64,000 bases of DNA from Whitmania pigra (lineage: Eukaryota > Annelida > Clitellata > Hirudinida > Haemopidae). The DNA lies in assembly GCA_021613335.1 (NCBI GenBank), contig JAJTWR010000269.1, forward strand, positions 1,842,001 through 1,906,000, given 5' to 3'. Position numbers and translations under genes: made by a program. The notes under the pieces were generated by a model that saw only the letters and a program-made list of their open reading frames with translations, was not told where the DNA came from and did not search any database. Numbering within the stretch: the first letter of the stretch is position 1; every line of letters begins with the position of its first letter. Shown in pieces: positions 32,384-44,846 of this stretch.

Positions 32384-33799
32384 ATGTTTAAGGTGTTCTG
32401 GGTCACCTGGATTGTCTGTCACCTTTGTCGGAGTCAAGGTAATTTTGAATAAATTTAATTCCTAATTAATTGTTGAGGTGGTTATCAGACTATTTAAGAA
32501 AGTTATCAGGGCTGCCAAGATGGGGTAGGAAGCTGGTACCGAATGGTAATTCCCATGTCCTAAAATATCAAGATCAGTTACGCAGAAATCAATTTTTAAA
32601 AATAGTTGTTATATCGAGAATAATTATGAGCATTATTGCAATGTAATTATATATTCTTACGAAGTGTATGATGATCTGTTTTTTGAAAATGTTTCGTATA
32701 AAATAAAGATAGATTAGGAATCCTGGACTAAGGGCCAGAAATTTCTGTCGACGGCTATGGTGATTATTAAATAATTAATAATTAATTATTAATAATTTTA
32801 AATATTATTTAATGCAATGTGATGTTATTATTCAACAAACTTTAATAAAATGCCTGCTTATTTTCCGTTTTTCAAGCAATTGCTCTCGATTATGATGATG
32901 ATGCTGACTTCCAACATTTATCCGGAAGGACGAAGAAGTAGGTTGTAAAAATATATTTATTATTATTTATTTATTTATTTAAAAAAAATCATTTAAATTG
33001 GCTTAACGTTATTTATCTCCCAACGGAGTTAAACACATTAAACATCCTTCGTCCTGTTGAAAATTAATATAAATATTTTTTATAACGTCTACTATTTTTA
33101 ATAATTTTAATAATATTAAATAATTTAAAACTAAAAAAATATAAATTAATAATTAATATAAATATTTTTTTATAATATCTAATATCATTAATAATTTTAA
33201 TAAAATCGCTTTAAAATTCCAGAAACGGAGATTTTAGCAGCTTCAGGTCACCAAATCAAGAAAATCAACAACACCAATCCAACCCAAACAACAACAACAA
33301 CCAAAACGGCATCAACAACCAAAACAACTTCAAAGTTCCAAGCGGAGACGAAGGTCTGAGAAGCCTGACCAATGATTGGTGCAAGTTCAGCATCTTCCAA
33401 TTTTGTCGCCACCTCCCGAGTGGAAAACATTTCAAAACTTCAACGGACGTGGAAAGGTTTTCAGAGGCATTCAACGAAAGTGTGCAGAAGAAGGAATTTT
33501 CTGACGCCGACGGAGAACGACTTTCCACGGAGGTCGATGACGTCATAGATTTCCCGGAAAGGCCTGGAACAAAAATCCTTAAACAAATGAAGGAAGGAGT
33601 CGAAAAAGCTCAGAAAGTAACGCAGAGTTCCGTCAAAAGAAACAAGGAAGGATGGAAGGATGGATGGAGTGAAGGATGGATGGAAGGCAGAGGAAAGAGA
33701 AGATGGAGTGACGTTGTGAGGGTGTGCATCAACTCCATGTGTTCGACCTACGACGGACAGAAAAGATTCAATTGCATCCTCAGATACTGTCAGCGTTGA
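32384..33799 (+). CDS. Secreted cysteine-containing protein, possible peptide precursor, 230 aa, unrecognised
   Basis: Three exons with matching phases: 32384-32438, 32877-32937, 33223-33799 (TGA stop). Residues 1-18 (MFKVFWVTWIVCHLCRSQ) form a signal peptide. An acidic stretch and an Asn/Gln-rich segment (about 50-74) follow. Cys92 and Cys100 flank KFSIFQF. Residues 103-198 are charged and helix-prone, with a GWKDGWSEGWMEG run. A basic site at 197-199 (GKRRW) precedes a 31-residue tail with Cys207, 212, 223 and 228, spaced C-x4-C-x10-C-x4-C, ending YCQR. This layout suits a processed prohormone or a small disulfide-stabilised secreted protein. No family is recognised and no function is assigned. 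Confidence 0.65.
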
Positions 33800-33884
33800 C
33801 ATTGGAAGATCCTACCCATTGATTATTGGTTTGGATTGAATGCAATGCTTAACAAAATGATGCAAAAGATCGGTTTATGTAATT

Positions 33885-33890
33885 AATAAA
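33885..33890 (+). promoter_or_regulatory. Polyadenylation signal AATAAA for the secreted protein
   Basis: It lies 86 bases after the TGA at 33797-33799, a normal 3' UTR distance. Confidence 0.55.
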
Positions 33891-34341
33891 AACGACAACT
33901 AATTAATACTGTCATGACAACAATAATAATTATAATTATTATAAATACGATGATAATAACAATAATAATTTATAATAAAGTGGCGCGGTCGTAGGTTTCA
34001 AAAACATGTGAGGATAATTTATGAAGAACTGTTTGTTTTGTCGTGACATGTTTGGCTATGTTTAGGCAGGAAATTGGTGAATTGTTTGACGTACTCAACG
34101 GCATCACTATCAGCAGCAGCAACAACAACAACATCATCGAGATATTAATCGTCATCAAAGACAACGACTTCGTCATCATCATCGCCATGTTAATTATAAC
34201 AAACAATAAATAAATTCTAATTGTAACGTAATTGTAAGTCTAATTGTAATATCGGGCAACCAATGTCACGGTAACAATCATCAACAGAACAACAACAGCA
34301 ACAACTGTTATTCAACTCGATTGTTAATGAGTTAAATATTT

Positions 34342-34377
<36 letters not shown>

Positions 34378-34412
34378 TTCATATAAATAATGAGTTAAAT
34401 ATTTGATATTTA

Positions 34413-34858
<446 letters not shown>

Positions 34859-35001
34859 TTTATGTAATTGAGATACAGAGGAAGATGAGATGTAGAAAGT
34901 GAAAGGATACATGCGATTGGTTAAGAGCAATTGGCTGACCAGACATCATCATCATCATCATCAGACAGACGTTACTTGTTTACGTTCAACTGATTACAAG
35001 C

Positions 35002-35247
35002 ATGTTCACCCAATGGTCCCAAAGAGGATATCACGTGCCTGGAACGTTTCCTGGTGATGATGACGATGATAAAGATGGTGGCAGTGATGATGACGATGAC
35101 GACGACTACGGTGATGATGATGATGATGATGATGATGACGACGATGATGGTGGCGACGATAATTTTACAAACTTTCCTAATCGAGAAATAATAAATGTCA
35201 TTAAAAATATGATGAAAATACCAGTAAATATGTGGAAAAAGATTTAA
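35002..35247 (+). CDS. Doubtful Asp-rich short ORF, 81 aa
   Basis: An ATG starts MFTQWSQRGYHVPGTFPG, then GAT/GAC repeats give about 30 acidic residues, then a normal-looking tail (NFPNREIINVIKNMM) before TAA. It could be a small acidic protein or chance reading through a GAT repeat. No promoter or family support is seen. Confidence 0.15.
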   Translation: MFTQWSQRGYHVPGTFPGDDDDDKDGGSDDDDDDDYGDDDDDDDDDDDDGGDDNFTNFPNREIINVIKNMMKIPVNMWKKI

Positions 35248-35765
35248 TAATCTTCGGATCGATGAGTGTGATTTTATCTCGGAAATTGCTTTTAAAAATT
35301 TCTCCAGATTTTTGCACAAATATAATGGCACTCGTTGCTGTTAGGAGACACTAATTTATCATTGTATTATTAATATTATAAGTTTATTAGTGCATTTTTT
35401 TTAGTTATTTTTATTATTTATTATTTATCGTAATTGTTTCATTAAATGCGTAATCGATATTACATTATTATTGTTCCTTAATATAATAATAAAATCACTT
35501 GTATGTTTTATAGTTAGTATACTAGTTTATGACTCACGATATTAACCATTAAATGACATTATTAAAACCACAAATAAATAAAATATTCAAATACAAATGT
35601 ATTTGTACAACAAACCAATTACAAACAAATATTTACAAAAGGTGTTTGTTACAACAACCTATAAAAAATGCTGTTTTATCAATAGTGGGCAGGTATCAAT
35701 GCTGCTGCTGATGATGATGATGATCTTACCACACAACAATTACACGCATGCATTTTCCATGCTGT

Positions 35766-35775
35766 TATATAAAAG
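35766..35775 (+). promoter_or_regulatory. TATA box of the LRR gene
   Basis: TATATAAAAG lies 100 bases before the ATG at 35866 and predicts transcription from about 35797. This start falls after the in-frame ATG at 35791, so translation from 35866, which also begins a clean signal peptide, is favoured. Confidence 0.7.
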
Positions 35776-35865
35776 GCAATTCCTGACTGCATGCAACACT
35801 TCCTCACGTTGGTGTCGCATGACTACGGTGTTCGAATCTCAGCACTAACTGATCAAACGATTGTC

Positions 35866-38800
35866 ATGAATTCTTCTTCTTTGGCCTTGGTCTTGACTCT
35901 GATCTCGTCCAGTCTCGTACAGTCAAGGCACGAGGAGATGAAGAGCGCGATCCATCAAGACAAATCCAAAACTTTTAACGGCAACGACGATTATAACGAC
36001 ACCGTCGAATTGGGCGTGACTAACGCCATCGATTTAGGACCGAAGTCAACGGAACTCGAGTCAAAGTTCGTAATCTTGGAAAAGTCATCAGAGAGGCTGG
36101 AAAGAAAACCTGGTAAGAAATTCAACTCCACTTCCAACAACCACAACAACAACAACAACAACAAAATAGGATACTACAACGTGAAGATGCAGAAGAGAAG
36201 AAGACATCCAAAATGCATACACGCCAAATGCCAGTGCAAGGCCTACAAAGGCAAACCAATCGCAGCCAACTGCAATGGAGCATTTCGTGTCCTGCCACGT
36301 TTCTTGGAGCTTACCACGGTCTTGAGGGAAGTCTCGATGAGGGGTGGCAATCTGACCTCAATTGGACCCTCTGCTTTCAGGGGATTCAGGACCAAAAAGT
36401 TGGACCTTAGAGGGAATAACTTCAGACATTTCAAGGTCTATGATTACTTGATTATTATATACATATTATTACTTATTACTTGATTATTATATACATATTA
36501 TTACTTCAGTTTAATGTTATGATATTGGCGGCAATTAATTTTTTTTATTTGTCTATTTTTGCATTAATTTTTCCAGAAAGTTATGCATATTATCTAATAA
36601 GAATAACTTCAAAATAGCCTGTAAAGAACAATCAAATTTTATTTTTTGCAAGACTTTTCTGAAAAGTCAATAATTAAATATTGTTTCATTTGTTTCAGAT
36701 CACACGTTTCATTTAACATTCATTCACATAATTGCCCATTCGTTCATTCATTTATTCATTCAATCACTCAATCATTCTCTCAATAAGTTATTTATTATTA
36801 TATTAATTTATTTCTTCACTCGTTTATTCAGTACGTAAAAATGTATTTATTTATTTATTTATTTATTTATGTAATATCTCCGCTTGTAGAAGTCGTAAAA
36901 TCAAACGAGGTCCTGCAAAACTCTCATTCCAAGTTTCGTCGTCTAGTTGCATCATTGAAAGATTCAAAATAACTGATGCAAAACCTTGGCATTTGATGAA
37001 CTTGATGAATTCTTTAATAATATTAAAATTAATTACCAACTTTTTTATTATAAAAGTTAATTACTCGCTTTAAAAATCACAATAAAATCACATCTGAAAA
37101 AGGTGGACATTTACTACTTTGAATTGAACACAAGAAATATATTTAATCACATTTGTGTCCTCTGACTGCATCTACAAATAACAAAATACAATAATAATAT
37201 TTATTTAATTGATTAATAATGACTTCTTGCAATATTTATTTAATATGTTAATAATTTCTTATTGTATACTAAGCTTACTTGATAAAATAATGTGACTAAT
37301 TCAAATAAACTCTTGAAATGATTCTATTTTAAATTTAAAAATAAATTCAATCCAACCCTGGATGCATGTTTATTACGCTCACCTGAACGTTTCGTCGTTA
37401 ATTACCATAAAATCTCCATTACAATGTAAATCATTATAATGTAAATTACATTGTAAATTTTTACATTACACTGTAAATAAATAGATTGCATTGTACATTG
37501 TTTTTTATTACCACGTAAATAAATACATTACACATCGTTCATCAATTTGTTGACAAAATAACTAAATCTGAGAAAATCTAGATTTTGAGATCAAGATTGT
37601 ATAAAACTTTTATCTGGAATGAAATCAAATTCAAATAAAATAGCAATTTCACCATTAAAGGACAATTGTCATAAAGATTAACTCTTAAAATATAAACGAG
37701 AAATCGATGAATAAGAAGATAAAATCTCACAATCTAGTACGAAAAAAAGACAAGCTTATTTAAACTCTCCATTGCTACCAACAAAAAATGTAAAAAAAAA
37801 ACGAATTAAAAAGATTTAAAAAATCCCGGCTACAGAAGCAATTGGTGCTCCTTCGGCGATGAAATATTGCCGTCTGGAGACGTGTGCGCGTGTCGAGAGT
37901 TTGTGAAGTTTCTCAAAAAAAAAAAAAATAAAAAATAAAAAAAACGGGAAGAGGAGCTTTGGCCAACTGTTGCGAACACAAATAACGCACCAAGTTCGAT
38001 GAGCAATAATAGGAAAAGGCATCGCTTTCAATCTCTTCTCTTTCCACATTTTCCGGGGCGGTAACTTTTGAGGTTTATTAAAACGATTTTTCTACATTTT
38101 TTTCTCATTTTTTTTGACTTACCGACAATTTTGCACGGGGTGATGGTGATTTATTTATTTATTATTTACTTGTTATTACGTTTTCATTAGTTTATTACTT
38201 TTATTATTATTATTTGTTATTACCTGTTGTTTTTGCAATGATCAGCGTGATTTGTTGATATTATTTTGTCGATGTTTTGCCTCTTTTGGCAGACTGCACT
38301 TTTCATCTAATTGATACTCCAAGGTTTCCTTAAATTGATAAACAATCGCCGTCCCTGGAGATGCTTCCTGGAAAAGTTTCCAAGTCTCCGCCTTTGTGGG
38401 CGTGTTTGTGAGTCTGCTTGTATCGGTCGAGCGCAGACGTTGCAATTTACGAGGGCAGTAATGCAAGGCTCGGATGAGGCCAAGGAAATCAACAATCTAA
38501 AGGAACAAATAATTTGTTTCTCTGAAACTTAAGACTTACATGTAAAAGAAGATGTTTGTCCTTTTAAAATATTTCAAAAAAAAAGAAAAGAAATATGACG
38601 TTCAGTCGAATCTAATCAGACTTTTTCTGTTCATAATAGTTGGATTAACATCTTCTTAAACAAGTTAATAAAATTAATTATTTATAAATCACACATAACC
38701 GTCACCCATCGCTTTAATCTTCAATTTCTTGGTGTATAACAACTACGGTGTATTTTTTATTCAAGACAACTGACGCGCTTTCGATTGGGTATTATGATTG

Positions 38801-40661
38801 CACCCAACAATCTCATGCTCCCATCTGTCATATTCCATGCTTAAGTGCATCCCATCTCCGCATGAAGCGAATCAAAGATGAAGCCCAAGCGATCTTTAAT
38901 GCCTTGGAGAAGGAAGACTATCGTCGTTCTGGACTTACGACTGGAAATTGACGCGGAGAGATTGGCTTGCACCGGGAACCACGAGTTTTTCCATTTCCGA
39001 GTCTAGCCGTGTTTTCCCGGTGATTTAAAGCCCTGTCTGCTAGACATCCCCCCGTTATAAATCTTTTGTTACCAAATGCAGATCCCCTGCGTTGAAATTC
39101 GAACCTCGTCGCTTTCATCCCGAGTTCAATTCTCCGCAAGAACGATTCGATGACTGATTAATAGACTTTTGACTTGCCGTCAGGGAATGCAATTATGAAT
39201 TTTATTTATCTCGTCATTATATTATTATATGTAACATATTATATTTGCTTTCTACTAAGTAGCAAGCCAATGTATTTATGAATGATAAGAAAATATGTAT
39301 TATGTAACGTAATTCGTGAATAAGAAGTTGAATATTAAACCAATAATCAATTGGATTATTTTTTTCAACATTCAAAAAACAAAATATTATTTTTTCAACA
39401 TTTATGAATTTCATATTTTCAGATTGATGCAAAGGCTTTTCATGGTCTGGAAAAATCTCTGACTAGCCTCACACTGAGCGACTGCCAACTGACGGAAGTT
39501 CCAAACGAGGCGATATCGGTCCTCAGCAATCTGAAACTCCTTTACCTCGAGGAAAACAACATTCTCCACATTGAATCCAAGTTCTTCTCAAATCTCAAGA
39601 AGCTGAAAGAGCTTCATCTGTCTGAGAATAAAATAACGTCATTGAACGCAACCTCGTTCGTCGGCCTCAAACAACTTGATGTTCTTGTTCTCAGTCAGAA
39701 CCAATTGCAGTTCATCGAAGAAAATACTTTCTCTTCTCTCAACAGACTCACGCATTTGGATCTTTCAGGAAATTCACTGCAAACTATTCATCCGGACACT
39801 TTTGCTGGCCTCGCAAATCTGAAATGGCTGAAACTAGATTCGAATTTCATCAGAAAACTGGAGAAAGATTCTCTTCAGGGGTTGCAGAAGCTCAAAAATC
39901 TAAAATTGGAAAACAATCCCATCTATTGGATAGACGACGAAACCTTCACAAGAGTTCCGAAACTCTCCTATCTGGCTCTCGACTTGTCCAATCTCAGCCA
40001 CATCACCTTAAAAACTTTCGAGGGTCTTGACAAACTGAAAACCTTAAATCTCGGAGATTTTCCTACCGTTTTGAACTCATTAAGTAAAGAAGAACTTCAT
40101 TCAGAGAACTTCATTCTGTATAACGTTTCTTCGGGCAACGCGACATCACTTCAAACCTCTGAGAAAGGACTGAACCGTTCAAACTTCTCTTCATCCAGTT
40201 ACGGTCACAGATTTTTTGCCTCCGCCTCAGAACTCGAACGCATTTCTCTGACTGATTACGAAGGACACTTTCGAGGTCTCCGGATTTCCATGATTTCGGA
40301 GAAGCTCGATTTTGGAAATTTAAACGTCTTTGTGGTTCCCATGAGACAGTGCAGCTGCAGTCAAGATTGGGTGGTTGAATTCACTGCACGTGGTTCGTAC
40401 GTGCATGGATTTTGTTTGGACGGGAAACCACTGAGCTGTACGAAGGATGATGCCTTCATTGAAGATACTGATCTTGGGATGAATTTCATCTCCAGAAGAA
40501 TTATCAACGGCGAGAACCAAGACAGCCACGAGGACAATAGAGATGATGCTGATGATGATGACGATGATGATGATGATGATGATGATGATGGAAAAGGAAG
40601 AAAAGATAGAAGAAATAAAAACAAAAGCATTTACAGGAGGAACAAGAGTGAAAAAACTTGA
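35866..40661 (+). CDS. Secreted leucine-rich-repeat protein, two exons, 602 aa
   Basis: Exons 35866-36435 and 39423-40661 join in phase 0 across a 3 kb intron. Residues 1-20 are a signal peptide (MNSSSLALVLTLISSSLVQS). A basic/Asn-rich spacer leads to a cysteine cap (CIHAKCQC, Cys117/122/124). About ten LRRs follow, with units such as LTHLDLSGNSLQTIHPDTF and LKWLKLDSNFIRKLEKD. A C-terminal cap has Cys500, 502, 521 and 529. The tail is 13 or more Asp followed by a Lys/Arg-rich end. No transmembrane helix is seen, so the protein is probably extracellular matrix or soluble. LRR proteins of this layout usually mediate adhesion or ligand binding; the specific orthologue is not recognised. The Asp tail is encoded by a GAT microsatellite. 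Confidence 0.85.
36436..39422 (+). other. LRR gene intron; mostly AT-rich, with a GC-richer block at about 38.3-39.15 kb
   Basis: A 25-base duplication (TGATTATTATATACATATTA) follows the donor directly. The block 38300-39150 has higher GC and ordinary-looking short frames on both strands (for example MKRIKDEAQAIFNALEKED at about 38861-38920 plus). It may be a decayed mobile element or gene remnant, but no family is recognised. Confidence 0.35.
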
Positions 40662-41636
40662 ATTTATTACAGGCTTAAATACTTCATCGGTGTATTTTTC
40701 ATTGCTTAAAGCTATGTGTTTCTCATGATTTTGTTCTTGTTGTTGAAAATACGGGTCATTTAATAATCGTAATATTTTATTTTATCAATTGTAAGTATTT
40801 ACTCGAATTATTACGAGTTCTTTTATTTCATTTATCCAACTTTTAGAGCCGCATTATAGCTACCTCTAACTTTTTGACATCTCCTGGTTCTTAATAGTCG
40901 ACAATTCATATTGAAGGAGTTTTTTGAAGACTTCAGATTTCATTGACAATCTTATTACTTAATAACGAAGCATTTTTGTTTATGTCAAGTTGCTTGTTAT
41001 TAATTAATTTGTATAAAGCGTGCTCTAACAAACTGAAAACTCTGCACTTGTTTCATCAGCAATGGTAAAATAAAATATTTGCATTAAATATTTGAATGTT
41101 TTATGTTTTTATGGCGTGGTGATGTTATATTCTTAAATGTACCCCGAAAATGCAACAATAATTTGCTTTTGATGGAAGACAAAGATTGTGAATTGAGAAG
41201 CATTTCAAACAATAAAGTCATTGTGCTCAATCAAGACTAAAATGTTTCCAATTGAAGAGAAACGGTTCTCGGAATTTAATTTAAAAACAATATCATTCTG
41301 TTCTCGAATCGTTTTAATGCAAAAGAACTTTTGTCTTTGTCTTTTTTCAATTTCTTTCTGCCGTTTATTTATTTAAAAAGATGTAATTAATTTTTAAAAA
41401 ATATGATAAACTTAAAATTAATAAAATTTACAAAATTTATTAATTTAAAATTAATTAATTTGCAAAATTAAATAAATATGCTCAATATTTAGAGTCTTTT
41501 TTTGAGAAGGCGACCAGTTTAGCTGGCAACAATGTTCAAAATCAACAAATCGCCTCTTTAGCAGACATAATTTGCATGATACAAAGCATCTCTAATCGCA
41601 ATGAAAAATATACAAACTTCGCGTTACCATGTCAAC
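40662..41636. other. 3' UTR of the LRR gene and upstream region of the first RRM gene
   Basis: AATAAA at 41069-41074 and 41211-41216 are candidate polyadenylation signals for the LRR gene. The last 40 bases before 41637 resemble the equivalent leader of the second RRM gene. Confidence 0.35.
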
Positions 41637-42170
41637 ATGAAAAGACATATGCAAAACAACTTCGATGCCAGAAGCATCATCAAAAAGAACACTCAACACG
41701 AGAAAAAGTGCAGGCTCCTCATCGACAACCTGAAGTACAGTGTCACAAATTCTGACCTGAGTGAACTCTTCAACTCAATTGGACCTGTCAAAAAAGCCTC
41801 CATCTTCTTCAAGGAGGACGGAAGCAGCACAGGAACAGGGGAGGTGATATTCGTCAGACACAACGATGCCAACATTGCCATGAACAAATTCAACAACGTT
41901 CTCCTTGACGGAAGGCAGATGAAGATGAGTTTAGTCGATGAAAGGCGCATGGGATTGGACCATGTTAAGAAGGAAAGGAGATCAAATATTCTTGAAAGGG
42001 TTAGTTTCAGAAACAGTAACAATGCTAGTCAGCCACTCAAGACCAGAGACACAAGTGTTTTCAGGAAACCATATCAAAATTATCAAGTAAGCTCGGATAG
42101 AAAGAGTATCATCAGCCATTACCAAGATGTTGCCAGTTCATATCGTCCATATGCTTCCAATTATATGTAA
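41637..42170 (+). CDS. ALYREF-like RRM protein, intronless copy 1, 177 aa
   Basis: ALYREF/THOC4-type proteins bind mRNA and adapt it for nuclear export. The single RRM begins KCRLLIDNLKYSVTNSDL and has SELFNSIGPVKK, the RNP1-like GTGEVIFV and FNNVLLDGRQMKMSLV. These match the REF pattern (NYNGVPLDGRPM-type end). The N-terminal FDARSIIKK and C-terminal Arg/Ser/Tyr-rich tail are short compared with typical ALYREF arms. An in-frame ATG lies 36 bases upstream (41601), but the aligned second copy has ATA there, so 41637 is preferred. There are no introns, unlike its neighbours, and AATAAA follows at 42292. Confidence 0.8.
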   Translation: MKRHMQNNFDARSIIKKNTQHEKKCRLLIDNLKYSVTNSDLSELFNSIGPVKKASIFFKEDGSSTGTGEVIFVRHNDANIAMNKFNNVLLDGRQMKMSLVDERRMGLDHVKKERRSNILERVSFRNSNNASQPLKTRDTSVFRKPYQNYQVSSDRKSIISHYQDVASSYRPYASNYM

Positions 42171-43002
42171 AGTCCTGATGTCGAGAACACGAGCAGCCAA
42201 CTCAATCAAAATATTTTAAAGACGATTATTATCTTAATATGTTATAATGATAGTTTTAGAACCTTTTCAAAACACCGAGAACATTTTTCATAATAAATTT
42301 TGATCGTTGAAGCATTCGTTTATTCGCTGACTTCGAAATCATTATGTATTTACAGATTAAACTCAATAAATAGTTTAAAAATTGCTATTAAAAATAATTA
42401 CAATTTTTATTATAATTCTTAATATTTCAATGTACCATGACACTTGTCAGTTAAATTTTATCAAAGTTTTGAGTTGGTCATAATAATTGTTGTTAGCGAA
42501 CAATAAATATTGACAAAATATCAAGAAAACATTTTTTGGAGTTGTGAAAAAACTGTCCTTTATGCCCCCCCTATTTTGCCTTCGGTACGTCCCTGATTAC
42601 ATGACCAATGATTGACAATGTAAAATCAAGCCACGCAACGTTGTTTCTTAAAAACCCTCGGATTCCGGAATGAATTTACCATTTACATCAACAATAAAAA
42701 TCGTTAGCAATTAATTAAGTTACTTACAAAATAAAAATTTAAATTGGAAATTAATTATTAAATAAATTAAGCAACAACTATTTATCGCGACTAATGGCAA
42801 GCAATAAAATTAATTAATACATTAGATTTAATCATGTTTAAGATTCGGAATCGTTTTTCTTATACTACAACAGCTTTGTGTCATTTTCATATTCATGCAG
42901 AGTTCTCAAACGCAACAGGTTCTACTCCAAACAACAAATTCTTAAGGCAATCTATTTAGAAGCACAATAGAAAATATAAACATTTCTCGTTACCGTGGCA
43001 AC
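42171..43002. other. Spacer between RRM copies 1 and 2
   Basis: AATAAA at 42292-42297 can end copy 1. A C-rich motif (CCCCCCTATTTTGCC) near 42563 looks like repeat-derived sequence. No gene is seen. Confidence 0.35.
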
Positions 43003-43515
43003 ATGAAAAGACACGTGAAAAACAAATGCGATGCCAGAAGTCTCATCAAAAAGAATGCTCGATGCGAGAAAAGATGCAGGATCCTCATCGACAACCTGAA
43101 ATATAGCGTCACAAATTTTGACCTGAGTGAACTTTTCAACTCAATTGGTCCTGTCAAAAGGGTTTCCATCTTCTACAAGGAGGTCGGAAGCAGCACCGGA
43201 ACAGGGGAGGTGATATTCGTCAGGCACAACGATGCCACCAGGGCTATGAACAAATTCAACAATATGCTGCTCGACGGACGACAGATGAAGATGAGTTTAG
43301 TCGATGAAAGGCAGGAAAGATTGGACAATGTTAAAAAGGAAAGGAGATCAAATACTCTTGGTGGAAATAGTTTCAGAAACACTGCTCGACAGCCACCCAA
43401 GACCAGAGGCACGAAGGTCTTCAGATTCAAGGATTTTGAATGTGAGGAGCCAACTCAAAGTATTGAGATGAATATGAAAAAGTTGTTTTTAACATCAAAT
43501 GAACAAGACTTCTGA
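43003..43515 (+). CDS. ALYREF-like RRM protein, intronless copy 2, 170 aa
   Basis: Close paralogue of copy 1: MKRHVKNKCDARSLIKKN, CRILIDNLKYSVTNFDL, GTGEVIFVRHND and LLDGRQMKMSLVDER. The leader before the ATG is also alike (GAAAATATAAAC...CGTTACC), so the duplication included 5' flanking DNA. The C-terminal arm differs and ends in SNEQDF. AATAAA follows at 43570-43575. It is intronless. Retention of the frame and RRM core suggests a functional gene. Confidence 0.8.
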   Translation: MKRHVKNKCDARSLIKKNARCEKRCRILIDNLKYSVTNFDLSELFNSIGPVKRVSIFYKEVGSSTGTGEVIFVRHNDATRAMNKFNNMLLDGRQMKMSLVDERQERLDNVKKERRSNTLGGNSFRNTARQPPKTRGTKVFRFKDFECEEPTQSIEMNMKKLFLTSNEQDF

Positions 43516-44029
43516 ATTTGAAGGACATGGCTAAACTACAATTTAACTAACGTTTACTTTGCAACTTTTAATAAATGACATTAATTTGTCTTTAGTAATT
43601 TCAATAAAAATAAATTAATTAACTTGTCGAGATATGTATGACACTGTCATTGTTAAGGACCATCAACGAAGTCTTCGTAAGAGGGTGGGAATTTTTTAAA
43701 ATTTGTAATTATTAAAATAGCTCTATGGCTGGAGAAGATAAAAAATAATATTACTATTAATATTATTATTATTATTAATTATTTCGTTTTAAAATGAGTT
43801 TTTTTATTTCAATCACTAACCCCAGGGGACCAACATTTAACCCAATGCCTAAAATTCCAACTTAATGGCCTGTTGCTTATGGTAACATGGTAAAGTTGTG
43901 TTCTAGAAATTTGTTAATATAATTAATTCTTGAAGTTCATATTATTTTAATTGAACTACTTTAACAAAATATTAATTTCAAACATATGTTTAATGAGTTG
44001 CCTTGCTTTTCAATAAATAAGAGGTGCTA

Positions 44030-44325
44030 CAGTTGAATAGTCAGGCGGCTTTAAGTCCAAATCATCTCAGTTATGCAACGGACTATAATCAAATAAATAA
44101 ATAAATAAATAAGTTGAATAGTCAGGTGCGCCCGCATGGCCTAACGGTTAAGGCTCGCGATGGTAGCGTGGATTCAAACCCCGCTGCGGGAGCACCGTTC
44201 TAATCATCTAGCTATGCAACGGACGTTAATAAAACATTGTTGAATAGACAGCTCTGAAGTCCAAATCATCCTACAGTAGTTATGCAACGGACTTTAATCA
44301 AATAAATAAGTTGAATAGACAGGTT
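44030..44325 (+). mobile_element. Tandem SINE-like cluster with a tRNA-derived head
   Basis: Units share GTTGAATAGTCAG, then CCAAATCATCT, then TTATGCAACGGACT and an AATAAATA tail. These recur near 44031, 44113, 44239 and 44309. One unit contains the tRNA-like head at 44126-44195. The common 3' tail and A-rich end are the hallmarks of SINEs. Related tail sequence (GTCCAAATGATCTCGTTATT) occurs at 44509. Confidence 0.6.
44126..44195 (+). ncRNA. tRNA-like sequence (SINE head or tRNA pseudogene, Arg-like)
   Basis: GTGCGCCCGCA pairs with TGCGGGAGCAC with one mismatch. An A box (TGGCCTAACGG, 44137-44147) and a B box (GGATTCAAACC, 44170-44180) sit at tRNA spacing. The anticodon arm is too short and the T stem has a mismatch, so it is unlikely to be a working tRNA. 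The TGGCCTAA...AAGGC arm resembles tRNA-Arg. Confidence 0.55.
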
Positions 44326-44379
44326 AAAAAGGCTACTTGCTGTAGCTCTAGCAACTTTGCTGGCTTGTCATCAATTTTT

Positions 44380-44545
44380 AGTTTTTATAGTTCCTCCAGC
44401 GGAGGATTGTTGATGTAAAACTATTTTTGTAAACCGCGTCGGCGGGTCTTGACTCGGTATTGCAGTACAACCGGGAACTGCTTTGAAATTGAGCAGGTGG
44501 TCCTGCCCCGTCCAAATGATCTCGTTATTCAACTGAAATTAATGT
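44380..44545 (+). mobile_element. Second SINE-like fragment
   Basis: A GC-richer stretch (AACCGCGTCGGCGGGTCTTG ... ACCGGGAACTG) ends in GTCCAAATGATCTCGTTATT. That end resembles the tail of the cluster at 44030-44325. Confidence 0.4.
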
Positions 44546-44846
44546 AATTACCTTACCTGCGCCACAGTTGACTTTTTGAGACACTTCGGTTGGTTTGTTC
44601 GTAGAGCGTCGCCTTCAAACTATTTTGTTATTAACTTGTTGTTACTTGTTAAAATATTTGCATGAAAATATGAAAAACAGATGTCAATGTTGCCTAGCGA
44701 ATGGACGCGAAAGGAAAAACAATTAAACAATGTTCCAACGTTTTATTGAGTTATTAAGATATTATTTATTTACTGTTTAAGTACAATCTTAAGATTAAAT
44801 AGTATTCATTACCAACCACCTAAGCATCCACCGAGTCTCCAGCTTG

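Noticed and set aside
37816..38049. Possible small structured RNA near 37.83-38.05 kb
   Set aside because: A GC-richer patch with a C-box-like ATGAAAT, but no matching D box, snRNA core or clear stem could be drawn by eye.
44126..44195. Functional tRNA gene
   Set aside because: The anticodon arm is too short, the T stem and acceptor stem each carry a mismatch, and it is embedded in SINE tails.
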